Positions 24,873-35,241 of a DNA stretch of 64,000 bases are shown piece by piece. The stretch is from NCBI GenBank assembly GCA_937862815.1, contig CALMED010000002.1, positions 496,001 to 560,000 on the forward strand. Reading direction: 5' to 3'. Source of the DNA: an uncultured Chitinophagaceae bacterium. GTDB lineage: Bacteria; Bacteroidota; Bacteroidia; Chitinophagales; Chitinophagaceae. The stretch's first letter is position 1. Every line of letters begins with the position of its first letter. The translations under genes were made by a program, and so were the position numbers. Under the pieces are notes generated by a model. The model saw nothing but the letters and a program-made list of their open reading frames with translations. It made no database searches and was not told the DNA's origin.

Positions 24873-26672
24873 TTAATAGTCCAGGTCCAGTCCCAGCCGT
24901 TCTTTCAGTTCCCGCACCAGGGGGTACTTTTCCACCATGCGCAGGTACTGTTCGCGGGTGGAGAGGGGGGCGGGGCCGGAATGGGCCTCTTCCGGCAGGT
25001 CCACCAGCTCGTGGTGGATGTTGAGGGCCGGGTTGCCGAAAAACTGTTGCAGGTGTTCCAGCAGGTGGGTGCGTTCCTGCTTAAAGAAACCCAGTTGCAG
25101 TTCGCCGGTGCATACCACGCGAACGAGTTCGGGGCTTTGTACGCTCACCTCCATCATCTCAAAGTTGGTGACCACTGAGTGTTTCTGGGCGGCTTTCAGC
25201 CTAAGTACGTACTCCCGCCAGGCTACGGCCAGGTCGTCGGGGTTCAGATCCCGGGCCTGCTGTTGTGCTTGCCGGTTCTCTGCTGCTATCTGTTCCCGCA
25301 GGCGGGACAGTTTGCCCGGCGAGCGGGTGAGGTGACTGGTGGAGGCCGTGCTTGCCGGTGGTGGGGTGGGTGATGGGGTAGGTGCCGCTGTGGTTGTCGG
25401 TTTGCTGGCTGGTGTTGGCGCGGGTGTTTCAATGACCAAACGCGGGCCGTCGGCACTGCTGGCGGGTGACTCCTGTTCTGCCCGAAGGTCAGAACCGATG
25501 CGGATGGGTCGCAGGGCCCGGAACTGGAGAGGCTGCGCTTTATCCATCAGTTTTTTTTTACCGGTAGCCGTTTCAAGGGCCTGCTGCAGGTAAGCCAGCT
25601 TGATGAGTGCCAGTTCCACGGTCAGCCGTTTGTTGCGGGTTTGTTTGAACTGGATTTCGGCTTCGTTGAGCAGGTTCAGTCCGCTCACAACCCACGAAGT
25701 GGGTGTGTTGCGGGCGGCCGCCACGTAGCGGTCGCGGAAGCTTTCCACGGCTTCCAGCAGGTGAGCCACCTTATCGTCTTTGCATACGAGCAGGTTGCGC
25801 AGGAATTCTGAGAAGGCGTTGAGTACCATATCTCCCTCAAAGCCTTTCTGGTTGATCTGGTCGAACAAGAGCATGGCCTCGGCCAGGTCCTGTTGCTGCA
25901 GGGCTTCCAGCAGCTGGAAGAAGTAATCGGCGTCGAGGATGTTGAGGTGTTCAAGGGTGTTCTGGTAGGTGACTTCACCGTTGGTGAAGCTCACGATTTT
26001 ATCGAGGATGCTCAGGGCATCCCGCATGCAGCCTTCGCTTTTCTGGGCAATGACCTGCAGGGCAGGTTTTTCCGCTTTAATGTGTTCTTTTACGGCGATC
26101 TCCTGCAGATGATCCACCGTATCGTGCAGGGTGATGCGCTTGAAGTCGAAGATCTGGCAACGGCTGAGAATGGTGGGCAGGATCTTGTGTTTTTCCGTAG
26201 TGGCCAGGATGAATATGGCATAGGAAGGCGGCTCTTCCAGAGTTTTGAGAAAGGCGTTGAAGGCGCTGGAACTGAGCATATGTACCTCGTCAATGATGTA
26301 CACTTTGTATTTCCCCATCTGGGGCGCGAAGCGCACTTGCTCGGTGAGGGTGCGGATATCGTCCACCGAGTTGTTGCTCGCCGCATCCAGTTCGTGAATG
26401 TTGAGTGAGCTGCCTTCGTTAAAAGTACGGCAGCTGTCGCAGCGGTCACAGGCCTCCCCGTTGGGTTGCAGCTGTTCGCAGTTGATGGTTTTGGCCAGGA
26501 TACGGGCACAGGTGGTCTTACCCACACCCCGCGGTCCGCAAAACAAAAACGCGTGGGCCAGCTGGTTGTGGCTGATGGCGTTTTTGAGGGTGGTGGTTAT
26601 GTGCTGCTGCCCCACCACCGTGTCGAAGGTCTGGGGCCGGTATTTCCGTGCCGAAACAATGAATTTGTCCAT
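24873..26672 (-). CDS. dnaX: DNA polymerase III subunits gamma and tau
   Basis: This is the clamp-loader ATPase. The 599 residues show Walker A CGPRGVGKTTCARILAK (about 45-61), a zinc module (CEQLQPNGEACDRCDSC), the DEVHMLSSSAFNAFLKTLEEPP Walker B region, and sensor motifs. The AAA+ part ends near 370. The remainder is a Pro/Ser/Thr linker (about 400-450) and a tau-like C-terminal domain that binds the polymerase in other bacteria. No A-rich slippery site for programmed frameshifting was noticed, so a single long form is expected. Divergent or adjacent recR/ybaB genes are absent. Confidence 0.95.
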   Translation of the reverse strand: MDKFIVSARKYRPQTFDTVVGQQHITTTLKNAISHNQLAHAFLFCGPRGVGKTTCARILAKTINCEQLQPNGEACDRCDSCRTFNEGSSLNIHELDAASNNSVDDIRTLTEQVRFAPQMGKYKVYIIDEVHMLSSSAFNAFLKTLEEPPSYAIFILATTEKHKILPTILSRCQIFDFKRITLHDTVDHLQEIAVKEHIKAEKPALQVIAQKSEGCMRDALSILDKIVSFTNGEVTYQNTLEHLNILDADYFFQLLEALQQQDLAEAMLLFDQINQKGFEGDMVLNAFSEFLRNLLVCKDDKVAHLLEAVESFRDRYVAAARNTPTSWVVSGLNLLNEAEIQFKQTRNKRLTVELALIKLAYLQQALETATGKKKLMDKAQPLQFRALRPIRIGSDLRAEQESPASSADGPRLVIETPAPTPASKPTTTAAPTPSPTPPPASTASTSHLTRSPGKLSRLREQIAAENRQAQQQARDLNPDDLAVAWREYVLRLKAAQKHSVVTNFEMMEVSVQSPELVRVVCTGELQLGFFKQERTHLLEHLQQFFGNPALNIHHELVDLPEEAHSGPAPLSTREQYLRMVEKYPLVRELKERLGLDLDY

Positions 26673-26769
26673 AACTGCGGGTGCAATTTATGGAAAAGGG
26701 CTCAGACCCATAAGGTTTGCAGCGCGGCAGATCCAGCCCGGTAAACTTAATAGGTTCTTTCATGCCGCC

Positions 26770-27543
26770 TCAGAAGCGGATACCCAGGCTGAGGCCAAAC
26801 GCACGCACACCGTAAAAAGGACCGGTGAGTTTCACATCTATGACGTTATTGCCTACCGTGGCATCAATTTTCCACAGCGGGAGCTCAACACTCTCAATGT
26901 CGTTTTCCAGATCGGCTTTGTCGGCGGCCGACATATCGCTCATGTCATCCTTGCCGTTGAACGAAGCGTTCATGCTGCCGATAAAAGGCCCGGCGATCCA
27001 CCAGTCGAGCACAATGTTCTGTTTCTTGCCCAGGAGCCACTGCGAACCAAACAGCACACCGCCGCCTACGCCTCTGAACGTGCCGTTAATCAGCGGTTTA
27101 TGTTCCCGCCCGCTGCTGGGTGTAAAAGTGTACACCTGTTCCAGGTCCATGTAGGTATAACGTCCGAAGGGAGCGATGTAAAAACCGGAGGGGGCGCCTT
27201 TTTTACCTACGTAAAACCGGTATTCGGGGGTGATGGTGAATTTAGTGAACCGGGTGGACTCAATAGCCCGGCGGGCATCGGTATTGTCGCCAAACTGGTC
27301 CAGCAAAGTTTGCTTAAACGGCAGACCCACATTGGGAGAAATGCCAAGCCCCAGCGCAAAGGACTGGCGCGGGGTGGTGACCCGCTCATACTGGATGGCA
27401 TAGTGACTCAACGCCGTGCCGCTGAGATTGTACTTGATGATATTTTTACCGCCGGCACCTATGCCGATCTGCGGTTGAGGGCCCTGGGCGAGTAAAGTGC
27501 CGCACACGAACAATGCCACTACCGTTAACAGGAGTTGTTTCAT
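26770..27543 (-). CDS. Outer-membrane beta-barrel protein, DUF3575-like
   Basis: The 257-residue protein starts with a signal peptide (MKQLLLTVVALFVCGTLLAQ). Alternating amphipathic strands such as ITPEYRFYVGKKGAPSGFYI and APFGRYTYMDLEQVY end in a C-terminal aromatic residue (LSLGIRF), the signature of outer-membrane barrels. Order and motifs match DUF3575-type Bacteroidota proteins. The function is unknown. It is transcribed toward dnaX with a 97-bp gap; the upstream gene at 27631 reads the same way after 87 bp. Confidence 0.8.
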   Translation of the reverse strand: MKQLLLTVVALFVCGTLLAQGPQPQIGIGAGGKNIIKYNLSGTALSHYAIQYERVTTPRQSFALGLGISPNVGLPFKQTLLDQFGDNTDARRAIESTRFTKFTITPEYRFYVGKKGAPSGFYIAPFGRYTYMDLEQVYTFTPSSGREHKPLINGTFRGVGGGVLFGSQWLLGKKQNIVLDWWIAGPFIGSMNASFNGKDDMSDMSAADKADLENDIESVELPLWKIDATVGNNVIDVKLTGPFYGVRAFGLSLGIRF

Positions 27544-27630
27544 AAACAGTTTTTTTGGTTGAATAAATTAATTCCGATAAAGGTAGAGACTGAATCTCCT
27601 CTTTGCAATGATTCCGGGCAGTTTTTTACC

Positions 27631-28791
27631 TTACAGAATCGGGTGCCGCTCAAAAGGTATGTTCCGGTCGAACAGGTACCGGTAGGTAATGAGTTTGCGG
27701 CTCACGTTGGTGCCCAGGCTCAGGGCGATGTTGATCATTTTGGGGTTGAAGTCGCCAATCCACTGCAACTCATAATCGTCGTACAGCAGGGGTTCCTGGA
27801 TCACTTTGGCGGCTTCCATGATCATAAAGGCATCCACCCCTTTCCCCTGGAATTCCGGAACAATACCAAAGATGATGCCGTTGAATTTGCGGTTTCTCTT
27901 CGTGGCCTTGATCCAGACAAATTTGAGCTTGCCCCACCAGTCGAACCGGCCGTTGAGGTATTTGAACCACTGGTTCAGGTCCACAATATTCAGCCATACG
28001 GCAATGGGCTCGTCTTTGTAATACGTTAACCAACTGATGCGTTCGTCCATCACCGGCTTCATGGAGTTGAACATCTTGATTACGGTCCGCTCCTCCATCT
28101 GTTTCAGGCCGCCGTGCCCGGCCCATGCTTTGTTGTACACTTTTGTGAAGTCACGGGCAAACTTTTCCAGTTCGCGGGCCTTGATGTGTACCGCTTTATA
28201 GTTCGGGTCTTTGGCCAGTTCGGCATGACGGATGTAAAATTTCTCCTGCAAGCGGTCCTTCACCTTGAGGGAATAACAGAACTGGTTGAAGAAATTCTGA
28301 AAACCGTAGGTTTCGAACAACTGCTGGTAATACGGGGGATTGTAGTTCATACAGTAAATCGGTTCCTGAAATCCATCCACCTGCAGTCCCCACCAGCGGT
28401 CGCGCTCCCCGAAATTGATGGGCCCGTCCATGGCGCCCATGCCTTTTTCCTGCAGCCACTTGCGGCAGGCGTCGAACAGCAGGTTGGCGGCTGCCTGGTT
28501 GTTGCTGCATTCAAAGAAGCCCATGCCGCCTACGGGTACGGGGTCGCCCTTGGTCTTGTATTTTTTGTTCACAAAGGCGGCTACCCGGCCGATGGTGGTT
28601 CCGGACGCATCTTTCAGAATCCACCGGATGGCTTCACCATGGCGGAAGGCTTTGTTTTTTTTCGGGTCAAATACCTGTGCAATGTCTTTGTCCAGCGGAC
28701 GTATCCAATTGGCGTCATGCTTGTATATGGAAAGCGGCAGGAGTAAAAATTCTCTGGCAGTGTGTTTATCTGTAACTTCAATCAGTTGCAT
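27631..28791 (-). CDS. Conserved hypothetical protein, GNAT-like
   Basis: The 386-residue soluble protein has no signal peptide. It is rich in aromatic residues with recognisable segments FGERDRWWGLQVDGF, YNPPYYQQLFETYGF and GIVPEFQGKGVDAFMIMEAA; the last resembles the acetyl-CoA-binding loop of GNAT acetyltransferases (Q/RxxGxG/A). Similar proteins in Bacteroidota are usually labelled hypothetical or N-acetyltransferase. The acceptor is unknown. It is divergent from glpK, sharing a 64-bp intergenic region. Confidence 0.75.
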   Translation of the reverse strand: MQLIEVTDKHTAREFLLLPLSIYKHDANWIRPLDKDIAQVFDPKKNKAFRHGEAIRWILKDASGTTIGRVAAFVNKKYKTKGDPVPVGGMGFFECSNNQAAANLLFDACRKWLQEKGMGAMDGPINFGERDRWWGLQVDGFQEPIYCMNYNPPYYQQLFETYGFQNFFNQFCYSLKVKDRLQEKFYIRHAELAKDPNYKAVHIKARELEKFARDFTKVYNKAWAGHGGLKQMEERTVIKMFNSMKPVMDERISWLTYYKDEPIAVWLNIVDLNQWFKYLNGRFDWWGKLKFVWIKATKRNRKFNGIIFGIVPEFQGKGVDAFMIMEAAKVIQEPLLYDDYELQWIGDFNPKMINIALSLGTNVSRKLITYRYLFDRNIPFERHPIL

Positions 28792-28855
28792 ACAACCGGT
28801 ACTTTGGGCGATAAAATTAAGGGATTGGCAACGGATGAACGATTAAACCACTTAC

Positions 28856-30340
28856 ATGAAGGGATACATTCTGGCTCTCGACCAGGGCACAACCAGCAGC
28901 CGGGCCATCGTATTTGACCATAAGGGTGCAATGGTCACATCAGCACAAAAGGAGTTCACCCAGTTTTTCCCCCAGCCGGGCTGGGTGGAGCACGACCCGG
29001 AGGAGATCTGGAGCACCCAGTTGGGGGTTGCTGCCGAAGCCATCAGCCGGGCGGGTCTCACCACGGCCGATATTCATGCCATTGGCATCACCAACCAGCG
29101 GGAAACCACGGTGGTGTGGGACCGCGAAACCGGCAAACCGGTGTACAATGCTATTGTGTGGCAGGACCGCCGTACGGCCGCCTTCTGCGAGGATCTGCGG
29201 CGAAAAAACCTGCACATCCTGATCCGCCAGCGCACAGGGCTGGTGGTGGATGCCTATTTCAGCGCCACCAAAATCCGCTGGATACTCGATAACGTAGCCG
29301 GTGCCCGGGAACGGGCCAACCAGGGGCAGCTCTGTTTTGGTACCATCGACACCTGGCTTTTGTGGAAGCTGACCGGTGGCCAGGTGCATGCGACCGATGT
29401 GAGCAATGCCAGCCGCACGATGTTGCTGCACCTGGAAACCCTGCAGTGGGACGGTGAGTTGCAGCGCATCTTCGACATCCCCGGCAGCATGCTGCCCCAG
29501 GTACGCAGCAGCAGCGAAGTGTACGGCACCACACAGAATATTCTTACTAACAAGAACATACCCATCGCCGGTATTGCCGGCGACCAGCAGAGTGCACTCT
29601 TTGGCCAGCTCTGCACGCAGCCGGGCATGGTGAAGAACACCTATGGTACCGGTTGTTTTCTGCTGATGCATACCGGCGAAAAAATCATCCACTCGCATAA
29701 CAACCTGCTCACAACAGTGGCCTGGAAGATCAACGGGCGCACCGAGTACGCGCTCGAAGGCAGCGTATTCATGGGCGGCGCCATCGTGCAGTGGCTGCGG
29801 GACGGGCTGGGCATTATCCGCAGTTCGGCCGAAGTGGAAGAACTGGCGGCCCGGGTAACCAACAGCGACGGGGTGTACCTCGTGCCGGCCTTTGCCGGGC
29901 TGGGAGCGCCTTACTGGAATCCGCATGCACGGGGAACCATTGCAGGATTGTCGCGGGGTTCCACCGCGGCGCACATCGCCCGGGCTGCACTCGACAGCAT
30001 CGCCTACCAAACCCTCGATGTGCTGCGGGCCATGGAAGCCGATGCCGGTTTTTCCATCCGCGAATTGCGGGTAGACGGTGGGGCCACGGTAAACAACGCC
30101 CTGCTGCAGTTCCAGAGCGACCTGCTGCAGACCCGTGTGGTGCGTCCCCGCATCACCGAAACAACGGCGTTGGGTGCGGCCTACCTGGCCGGGCTGGCTA
30201 CCGGTTATTGGAGCAGCGTGGACGAGCTGCAGCAACAATGGCAGGCGGAGCGGTCATTTGAACCAACCCTGCCGGTAGAAGATGCGGACAAGCTCTACGC
30301 CGGCTGGCAGCGGGCGGTAAAGGCCACACAGGCGTTCTGA
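28856..30340 (+). CDS. glpK: Glycerol kinase
   Basis: The enzyme phosphorylates glycerol to sn-glycerol-3-phosphate with ATP, trapping it in the cell. The 494-residue FGGY kinase has the N-terminal ATPase signature [14 protein letters not shown], the substrate loop [34 protein letters not shown], the second ATP motif [16 protein letters not shown], and [13 protein letters not shown]. It is the first gene of a glpK-glpD-glpF run on one strand, so glycerol import, phosphorylation and oxidation are encoded together. The intergenic sequence contains a TACTTTG close to a -7 element but one base short in spacing. Confidence 0.96.
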   Translation: MKGYILALDQGTTSSRAIVFDHKGAMVTSAQKEFTQFFPQPGWVEHDPEEIWSTQLGVAAEAISRAGLTTADIHAIGITNQRETTVVWDRETGKPVYNAIVWQDRRTAAFCEDLRRKNLHILIRQRTGLVVDAYFSATKIRWILDNVAGARERANQGQLCFGTIDTWLLWKLTGGQVHATDVSNASRTMLLHLETLQWDGELQRIFDIPGSMLPQVRSSSEVYGTTQNILTNKNIPIAGIAGDQQSALFGQLCTQPGMVKNTYGTGCFLLMHTGEKIIHSHNNLLTTVAWKINGRTEYALEGSVFMGGAIVQWLRDGLGIIRSSAEVEELAARVTNSDGVYLVPAFAGLGAPYWNPHARGTIAGLSRGSTAAHIARAALDSIAYQTLDVLRAMEADAGFSIRELRVDGGATVNNALLQFQSDLLQTRVVRPRITETTALGAAYLAGLATGYWSSVDELQQQWQAERSFEPTLPVEDADKLYAGWQRAVKATQAF

Positions 30341-30440
30341 CAGCCACGGCCGGATCGTTTCCTGCCGAATCAGTAATATTGCAATCCCTGCTCCGGCAGT
30401 AGTCTTTTTCATTTATACATTCCATCGCCCCACAAGCCCC

Positions 30441-31991
30441 GTGAACCGATCGCAACATCTCCAGCAACTCAAGACCACCCGCCATTGGGATATTATTATC
30501 ATTGGCGGCGGCGCCACCGGACTGGGTGCAGCCGTGGATGCGGCAGCCCGGGGGTATAAAACCCTGCTGGTGGAGCAACACGACTTCGGCAAGGGAACAT
30601 CCAGCCGTTCCACCAAACTCATCCACGGCGGGGTGCGTTACCTCCAGCAGGGTAATATCCGCCTGGTGCGGGATGCACTCCGCGAACGCGGTCTGCTCCT
30701 GAAGAATGCCCCGCATATTGCCCACCCGCTCAAACTGGTGCTCCCCGCCTATCGCTGGTACGAAAAGCTGTACTACGGTATGGGCTTGAAGCTGTATAAT
30801 TTTTTATCCGCCAAGCTCAGCCTCGGAACAACCGAAATCCTTTCCATAAAAAAGACCCAGCAATACATCCAGGGGCTCGATGGCAAAAAACTCAGCGGGG
30901 GCGTAGCCTACTACGACGGACAGTTTGACGATGCCCGTCTCTGTATTGCGCTTGCACTTACGGCCTCCGATATTGGTGGTACCGTACTCAATTACTGCAA
31001 AGTCACCGGTCTGATCCGTGAACAGGAAAAGGTAAAAGGCGTGGTAGTGCACGATGTGCTGAACAATCAAGTACATGAGGCGCGGGCCACGATTGTCATC
31101 AACGCCACCGGTGTATTTGTAGACGATGTGTTGCGCATGGATGAAGACGGGCTGGCCAAAACCGTCTCCCCCTCGCAGGGAATTCACGTGGTGGTGGACC
31201 GCAAATTTTTTCCGGGTGAGCAGGCATTGTTCATTCCGCGGACCGACGACGGACGGGTATTGTTTGCCGTTCCGTTTCACAACCGCGTCATCATTGGTAC
31301 CACGGATACGGGTATTGAACACGCGGCACTCGAGCCCTTGCCCCTGGAGGAGGAAATTGAATTTGTAATCAATCATTTTAACCGCTATGTCCATACCGGT
31401 CTGCAGCGCAGCGATGTAAAAAGTGTGTTTGCCGGGCTGCGTCCTTTGCTGAAAATACCCGGCATAAAAAAGACGGCGGTACTGCCCCGCGACCATACCA
31501 TCTGGGTGTCGAAGGGCGGCATGCTCAACATCAGCGGTGGTAAGTGGACCACCTACCGCAAAATGGCGCAGGAGCTGATCCTGAAGGCGCACTACGAGTC
31601 GGGACTGGCCTATACCCGCTGCCAGACGGAAACCATGAAGCTGCATGGATGGATGAAGAAAGTGGATTACGAGGATCCCTTGTATTATTACGGAAGCGAT
31701 GCGGCTGCCATCCGTTACCTGCAACACCAGGGTTATTCGCAGTTGCTGCACCCGGAACTACCCTACACAACAGCGGAAGTGATCTGGGCCGTAGGCAACG
31801 AAATGGCCATGACGGTGGAGGATGTGCTCAGCCGCCGCACCCGGGCCCTGGTGCTGGATGCGCAGGCAGCCATTGAAGCGGCCCAGCTGGTGGCCGACCT
31901 CATGATGAAAGAACTGGGCAAAGAAGAAGCCTGGAAAAAAGCCCAGCTGGAAGCGTTTAACGAAGTGGCAAAAGGATACCTCATCCGCTGA
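30441..31991 (+). CDS. glpD: Aerobic glycerol-3-phosphate dehydrogenase
   Basis: The FAD enzyme oxidises glycerol-3-phosphate to dihydroxyacetone phosphate and feeds electrons to quinones at the inner membrane. The 516 residues begin with the FAD-binding IIIIGGGATGLGAAVDAAAR (about 18-37), then SSRSTKLIHGGVRYLQQGNI, the catalytic region GTTDTGIEHAALEP, and NISGGKWTTYRKMAQ near 375. The start is a GTG at 30441; no upstream ATG preserves the motif spacing. It follows glpK by 100 bp. Confidence 0.95.
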   Translation: MNRSQHLQQLKTTRHWDIIIIGGGATGLGAAVDAAARGYKTLLVEQHDFGKGTSSRSTKLIHGGVRYLQQGNIRLVRDALRERGLLLKNAPHIAHPLKLVLPAYRWYEKLYYGMGLKLYNFLSAKLSLGTTEILSIKKTQQYIQGLDGKKLSGGVAYYDGQFDDARLCIALALTASDIGGTVLNYCKVTGLIREQEKVKGVVVHDVLNNQVHEARATIVINATGVFVDDVLRMDEDGLAKTVSPSQGIHVVVDRKFFPGEQALFIPRTDDGRVLFAVPFHNRVIIGTTDTGIEHAALEPLPLEEEIEFVINHFNRYVHTGLQRSDVKSVFAGLRPLLKIPGIKKTAVLPRDHTIWVSKGGMLNISGGKWTTYRKMAQELILKAHYESGLAYTRCQTETMKLHGWMKKVDYEDPLYYYGSDAAAIRYLQHQGYSQLLHPELPYTTAEVIWAVGNEMAMTVEDVLSRRTRALVLDAQAAIEAAQLVADLMMKELGKEEAWKKAQLEAFNEVAKGYLIR

Positions 31992-32080
31992 TCCCGGTCG
32001 GTGCCCGGGGCCGGTAGTGATGCTCCTGTTCAGAAATCCGTTTTCTGTATTCCTCCCGCAGGATTTCCTATATTTATTTC

Positions 32081-32791
32081 ATGAGTATTTTCTTCTCCGA
32101 GTTGATCGGAACATTTTTCATCCTCCTCTTTGGCTCCGGCGTGGTGGCCAACGTGGTGCTGGCCCGCTCCAAAGGCCAGCAGGGAGGCTGGATCGTTATC
32201 GCGTTCGGGTGGGCCATTGGTGTTTTTGTAGGTGTGTACGCAGCAGCCCCCATCAGCGGTGCCCATCTCAACCCGGCCATCACCCTGGCCTGGGTCATTC
32301 TCGGCAAACTCGATGCGGCCCTGGCTCCGGTTTACATAATGGGCCAGCTGCTGGGTGCCATGGCCGGTTCGGCAACGGCCTGGCTGGCCTACAAAAAGCA
32401 TTTTGATGAACCAAACGACCCTGCCGCCATGCGGGCCATTTTTTGTACGGCTCCGGCTATCCGGCACCGTTATTACAACCTGCTCACCGAAGTCATCGGG
32501 ACCTTTGCCCTGGTATTCGGGGTCCTGTTCATTGCCGCCCCGCAGCAGAGCCTGGGGGCCCTGGATGCATTACCTGTTGCCTTGCTGGTACTGGGTATTG
32601 GTCTGAGCCTCGGCGGTCCTACGGGCTACGCCATCAACCCCGCCCGCGACCTCGGCCCCCGTATTGCACATGCGTTGCTGCCCATTCCAAATAAGGCCGG
32701 CAGCGACTGGGTCTATGCCTGGGTACCTGTGCTGGGTCCCTGCCTGGGCGCTTTACTGGCCGGCGGGTGCTGGATGTTGTTGATGGGTTGA
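32081..32791 (+). CDS. glpF: Glycerol uptake facilitator (MIP family aquaglyceroporin)
   Basis: This inner-membrane channel of 236 residues has six membrane helices and two half-helices carrying the NPA boxes HLNPAI and AINPARD. The Asp directly after the second NPAR is characteristic of glycerol-conducting family members rather than strict water channels. The start is MSIFFSELIGTFFIL. As the last gene of glpK-glpD-glpF it admits glycerol that GlpK then traps. It converges on acr3 with an 87-bp gap. Confidence 0.93.
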   Translation: MSIFFSELIGTFFILLFGSGVVANVVLARSKGQQGGWIVIAFGWAIGVFVGVYAAAPISGAHLNPAITLAWVILGKLDAALAPVYIMGQLLGAMAGSATAWLAYKKHFDEPNDPAAMRAIFCTAPAIRHRYYNLLTEVIGTFALVFGVLFIAAPQQSLGALDALPVALLVLGIGLSLGGPTGYAINPARDLGPRIAHALLPIPNKAGSDWVYAWVPVLGPCLGALLAGGCWMLLMG

Positions 32792-32878
32792 TGCCGCTAT
32801 CGTTAAACGCATCGGGTACAGGTTACTCACCGCCGCGTTCACTTATTTGTGCAGGTGCCGCTGCGGTTGGTTCGTTCA

Positions 32879-33961
32879 TCAGGCATCTGCTGCCACTTCG
32901 TTTCCATAATACCGTTTCCGGAACCAGAACGCAAGATTCACCAATGCAATCAGCGCCGGTACTTCCACCAGCGGACCAATTACGCCGGCAAATGCCTGTC
33001 CGCTGTTAATGCTGAACACGCCGATTGCTACGGCAATGGCCAGTTCAAAGTTGTTGCCCGTGGCTGTAAAGGCAATGGAGGTGGACTTGCTGTAATCGGC
33101 GCCAAATGATTTGCCAATGAAAAAGCTGGCCACAAACATGACGGCAAAATAAATAACCAGGGGCAGGGCAATGCGCAGTACATCCATCGGAATCTGTACA
33201 ATCAGTTCTCCTTTGAGGCTGAACATCACCACAATGGTGAAAAGCAACGCTAGGAGGGTGATGGGCGAAATAACCGGTGCATATTTCCGGTTGAACCAGT
33301 CTTCTCCTTTCCATCGTATCAGCGCATAGCGACTGATAATCCCGGCGGCAAAGGGAATGCCCAGATAAATGCCCACCGATTGCGCCACTTCCGCGATGGT
33401 GATCTGTACGTCCAGTCCGGTAAGGCCGAAAAATGGCGGAAGGAAGGTGATGAAGAACCAGGCATACACGCTGAAGAACAGTACCTGGAAGATGCTGTTC
33501 AACGCCACCAGCCCGGCGGCATATTCGCGGTTGCCTTCGGCCAGGTCGTTCCATACCACCACCATGGCAATACAGCGGGCCAGTCCGATCAGGATTACAC
33601 CGGTCATATATGCCGGTAAATCCCGCAGCAGCGTGATGGCAAGGAAAAACATCACGAAGGGCCCGATGATCCAGTTCAACAGCAAGGAAGCAACCAGCAC
33701 ACGGGTATTGCGGAACACTTCGCCTATTTTTTCATACCGCACTTTGGCCAGCGGTGGATACATCATAAGGATGAGACCGATTGCCAGCGGGATGTTGGTG
33801 GTGCCCGATGAAAAACGGTTGATGAAGTCCGGTGTGCCGGGCAACAGGTACCCGATGAGTACACCCGCTGCCATGGCCAGGAAAATCCACAGCGTCAGGT
33901 AGCGGTCGAGAAAGTTCAGTTGTTTGCGTTGGTGCGCTGGTGCACAGTTGGTGGCCGGCAT
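32879..33961 (-). CDS. acr3: Arsenite efflux transporter ACR3
   Basis: This ten-helix carrier exports arsenite from the cell. The 360 residues contain the ACR3 signature with the essential Cys in [20 protein letters not shown], the segment [19 protein letters not shown], and [19 protein letters not shown]. Start 33961 ([20 protein letters not shown]) lies 17 bp after the arsM stop; an upstream in-frame ATG at 34006 would overlap arsM. It is the last gene of arsR-arsM-acr3. Arsenite expulsion complements the methylation route. Confidence 0.92.
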   Translation of the reverse strand: MPATNCAPAHQRKQLNFLDRYLTLWIFLAMAAGVLIGYLLPGTPDFINRFSSGTTNIPLAIGLILMMYPPLAKVRYEKIGEVFRNTRVLVASLLLNWIIGPFVMFFLAITLLRDLPAYMTGVILIGLARCIAMVVVWNDLAEGNREYAAGLVALNSIFQVLFFSVYAWFFITFLPPFFGLTGLDVQITIAEVAQSVGIYLGIPFAAGIISRYALIRWKGEDWFNRKYAPVISPITLLALLFTIVVMFSLKGELIVQIPMDVLRIALPLVIYFAVMFVASFFIGKSFGADYSKSTSIAFTATGNNFELAIAVAIGVFSINSGQAFAGVIGPLVEVPALIALVNLAFWFRKRYYGNEVAADA

Positions 33962-33978
33962 ACAATTGGTTTGATGGA

Positions 33979-34824
33979 TTAACAGCAACCTCCTCCCGGT
34001 GTACATTGTTTACTGGTGGCCGGCTTTTCGGCATAGACCGTTATGCTGAAAATACCGCTGTCGCCGTTTTTAAATGCCTGCATTTCTTCCGCATGCAGGT
34101 ACTTGTGTAAAATATCGTCCGGGATAGTGATGGGTTTTTCTTTTTGTACGGTGATGCGTTCAAAGCCGTTGATGTGGAGCAATTCGAGGTACACATCTTT
34201 CTGAATGGCACCCGACACGCACCCGGCATACATCTCGGCATCCGATCGCAGCCCTTCGGGCAGTTGGCCCACCAGCACTACATCGGAAATGGAGATATGG
34301 CCGCCGGGCTTCAGTACGCGGAAGATGTCGCGGAACACGGCATCTTTATCGGGTACCAGGTTGAGGACACAGTTGCTCACAATTACATCGGCTGTATGGG
34401 CCGATACCGGCATGCGTTCAATATCGCCCAGCCGGAATTCCACATTATTGAACCCCAGTTTTTCTGCGTTGGCTCTGGCTTTTTCAATCATGGCCGGCGT
34501 AAAATCAATGCCAATCACTTTTCCGGCTGCACCGGTTTCTGCCCGGGCAATAAAGCAGTCGTTGCCGGCTCCGCTGCCCAGGTCAATCACCGTATCGCCC
34601 GGCTTGATCTGCGCAAACCGGGTAGGGAGTCCGCAGCCCAGCCCCAGGTCGGCGTCGGGCTCGTAGCCCTGCAGCCCGCTGTAATCATCACTCATGATAT
34701 TGTACACTTCTGTGGAGCAGCCACCGGCGCCGCAACAGGAAGATTGGTTGACCGTTTTCTCCTGTTGGGCAATTTCACTGTATTTGTTTCGTACCAGTTC
34801 TTTTAATTCCTGATGGGTTGGCAT
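33979..34824 (-). CDS. arsM: Arsenite S-adenosylmethionine methyltransferase
   Basis: The enzyme methylates arsenite to mono-, di- and trimethyl species, some of them volatile. The 281 residues show a Cys-rich N-terminus ([15 protein letters not shown]), the SAM motif [15 protein letters not shown] (about 79-93), and the arsenic-binding cysteines in [19 protein letters not shown] and MYAGCVSGA. The protein ends in a Cys-rich tail (CTPGGGCC) that may be an extra thiol site. It lies 33 bp after arsR and upstream of acr3, so the operon can both detoxify by methylation and export. Confidence 0.93.
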   Translation of the reverse strand: MPTHQELKELVRNKYSEIAQQEKTVNQSSCCGAGGCSTEVYNIMSDDYSGLQGYEPDADLGLGCGLPTRFAQIKPGDTVIDLGSGAGNDCFIARAETGAAGKVIGIDFTPAMIEKARANAEKLGFNNVEFRLGDIERMPVSAHTADVIVSNCVLNLVPDKDAVFRDIFRVLKPGGHISISDVVLVGQLPEGLRSDAEMYAGCVSGAIQKDVYLELLHINGFERITVQKEKPITIPDDILHKYLHAEEMQAFKNGDSGIFSITVYAEKPATSKQCTPGGGCC

Positions 34825-34857
34825 GGTTGATGATTTTTTTTACGGGTTGTATTTCCG

Positions 34858-35190
34858 TCAGCAGCATTGCTTTTGCTGGTGGGGTTTGGTTTCAAAAAAA
34901 GTTTGAAAAAATTGTTCCGCCCGTTTCCACGCTGTGGCATCAATGCAATAGCATACCCGGGGGCCTTCAATTTCTCCCTGTATCAGTCCGGCTTCTTTCA
35001 GTTCCTTCAAATGCTGTGATACGGTACTTTGTGAAAGGGGTAGTTCCTCTACCAGGTCGCCGCAAACACAGGACTGTTTTTGCAGCAGCAGCCGCAAAAT
35101 AGCAACCCGCGCCGGATGCCCCAACGCTTTGGCGTAACGGGCCAATTGCTGGTCTTTTAAACGAAACGCTTCCAATTTGGTGGCGCCCAT
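34858..35190 (-). CDS. arsR: Arsenic-responsive repressor, ArsR family
   Basis: The 110-residue winged-helix repressor has the arsenite-sensing site on its first recognition element ([19 protein letters not shown]), close to the ELCVCDL motif of classical ArsR, and a helix-turn-helix [17 protein letters not shown]. The C-terminus ends in two cysteines (QKQCC). ATG 35190 is 11 bp below a near-perfect palindrome, its probable operator. It is the first gene of arsR-arsM-acr3. Confidence 0.94.
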   Translation of the reverse strand: MGATKLEAFRLKDQQLARYAKALGHPARVAILRLLLQKQSCVCGDLVEELPLSQSTVSQHLKELKEAGLIQGEIEGPRVCYCIDATAWKRAEQFFQTFFETKPHQQKQCC

Positions 35191-35200
35191 GCTGCTTTCT

Positions 35201-35220
35201 TTATCGCAATATTACGATAA
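35201..35220. promoter_or_regulatory. ArsR operator palindrome
   Basis: TTATCGCAATATTACGATAA is a 20-bp inverted repeat with 18 of 20 positions symmetrical. On the minus strand its centre contains TAATATTG, a one-mismatch -7 element, so ArsR bound here would block the promoter of arsR-arsM-acr3. Confidence 0.75.
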
Positions 35221-35241
35221 AAGAAAACTACGGTATCATTT

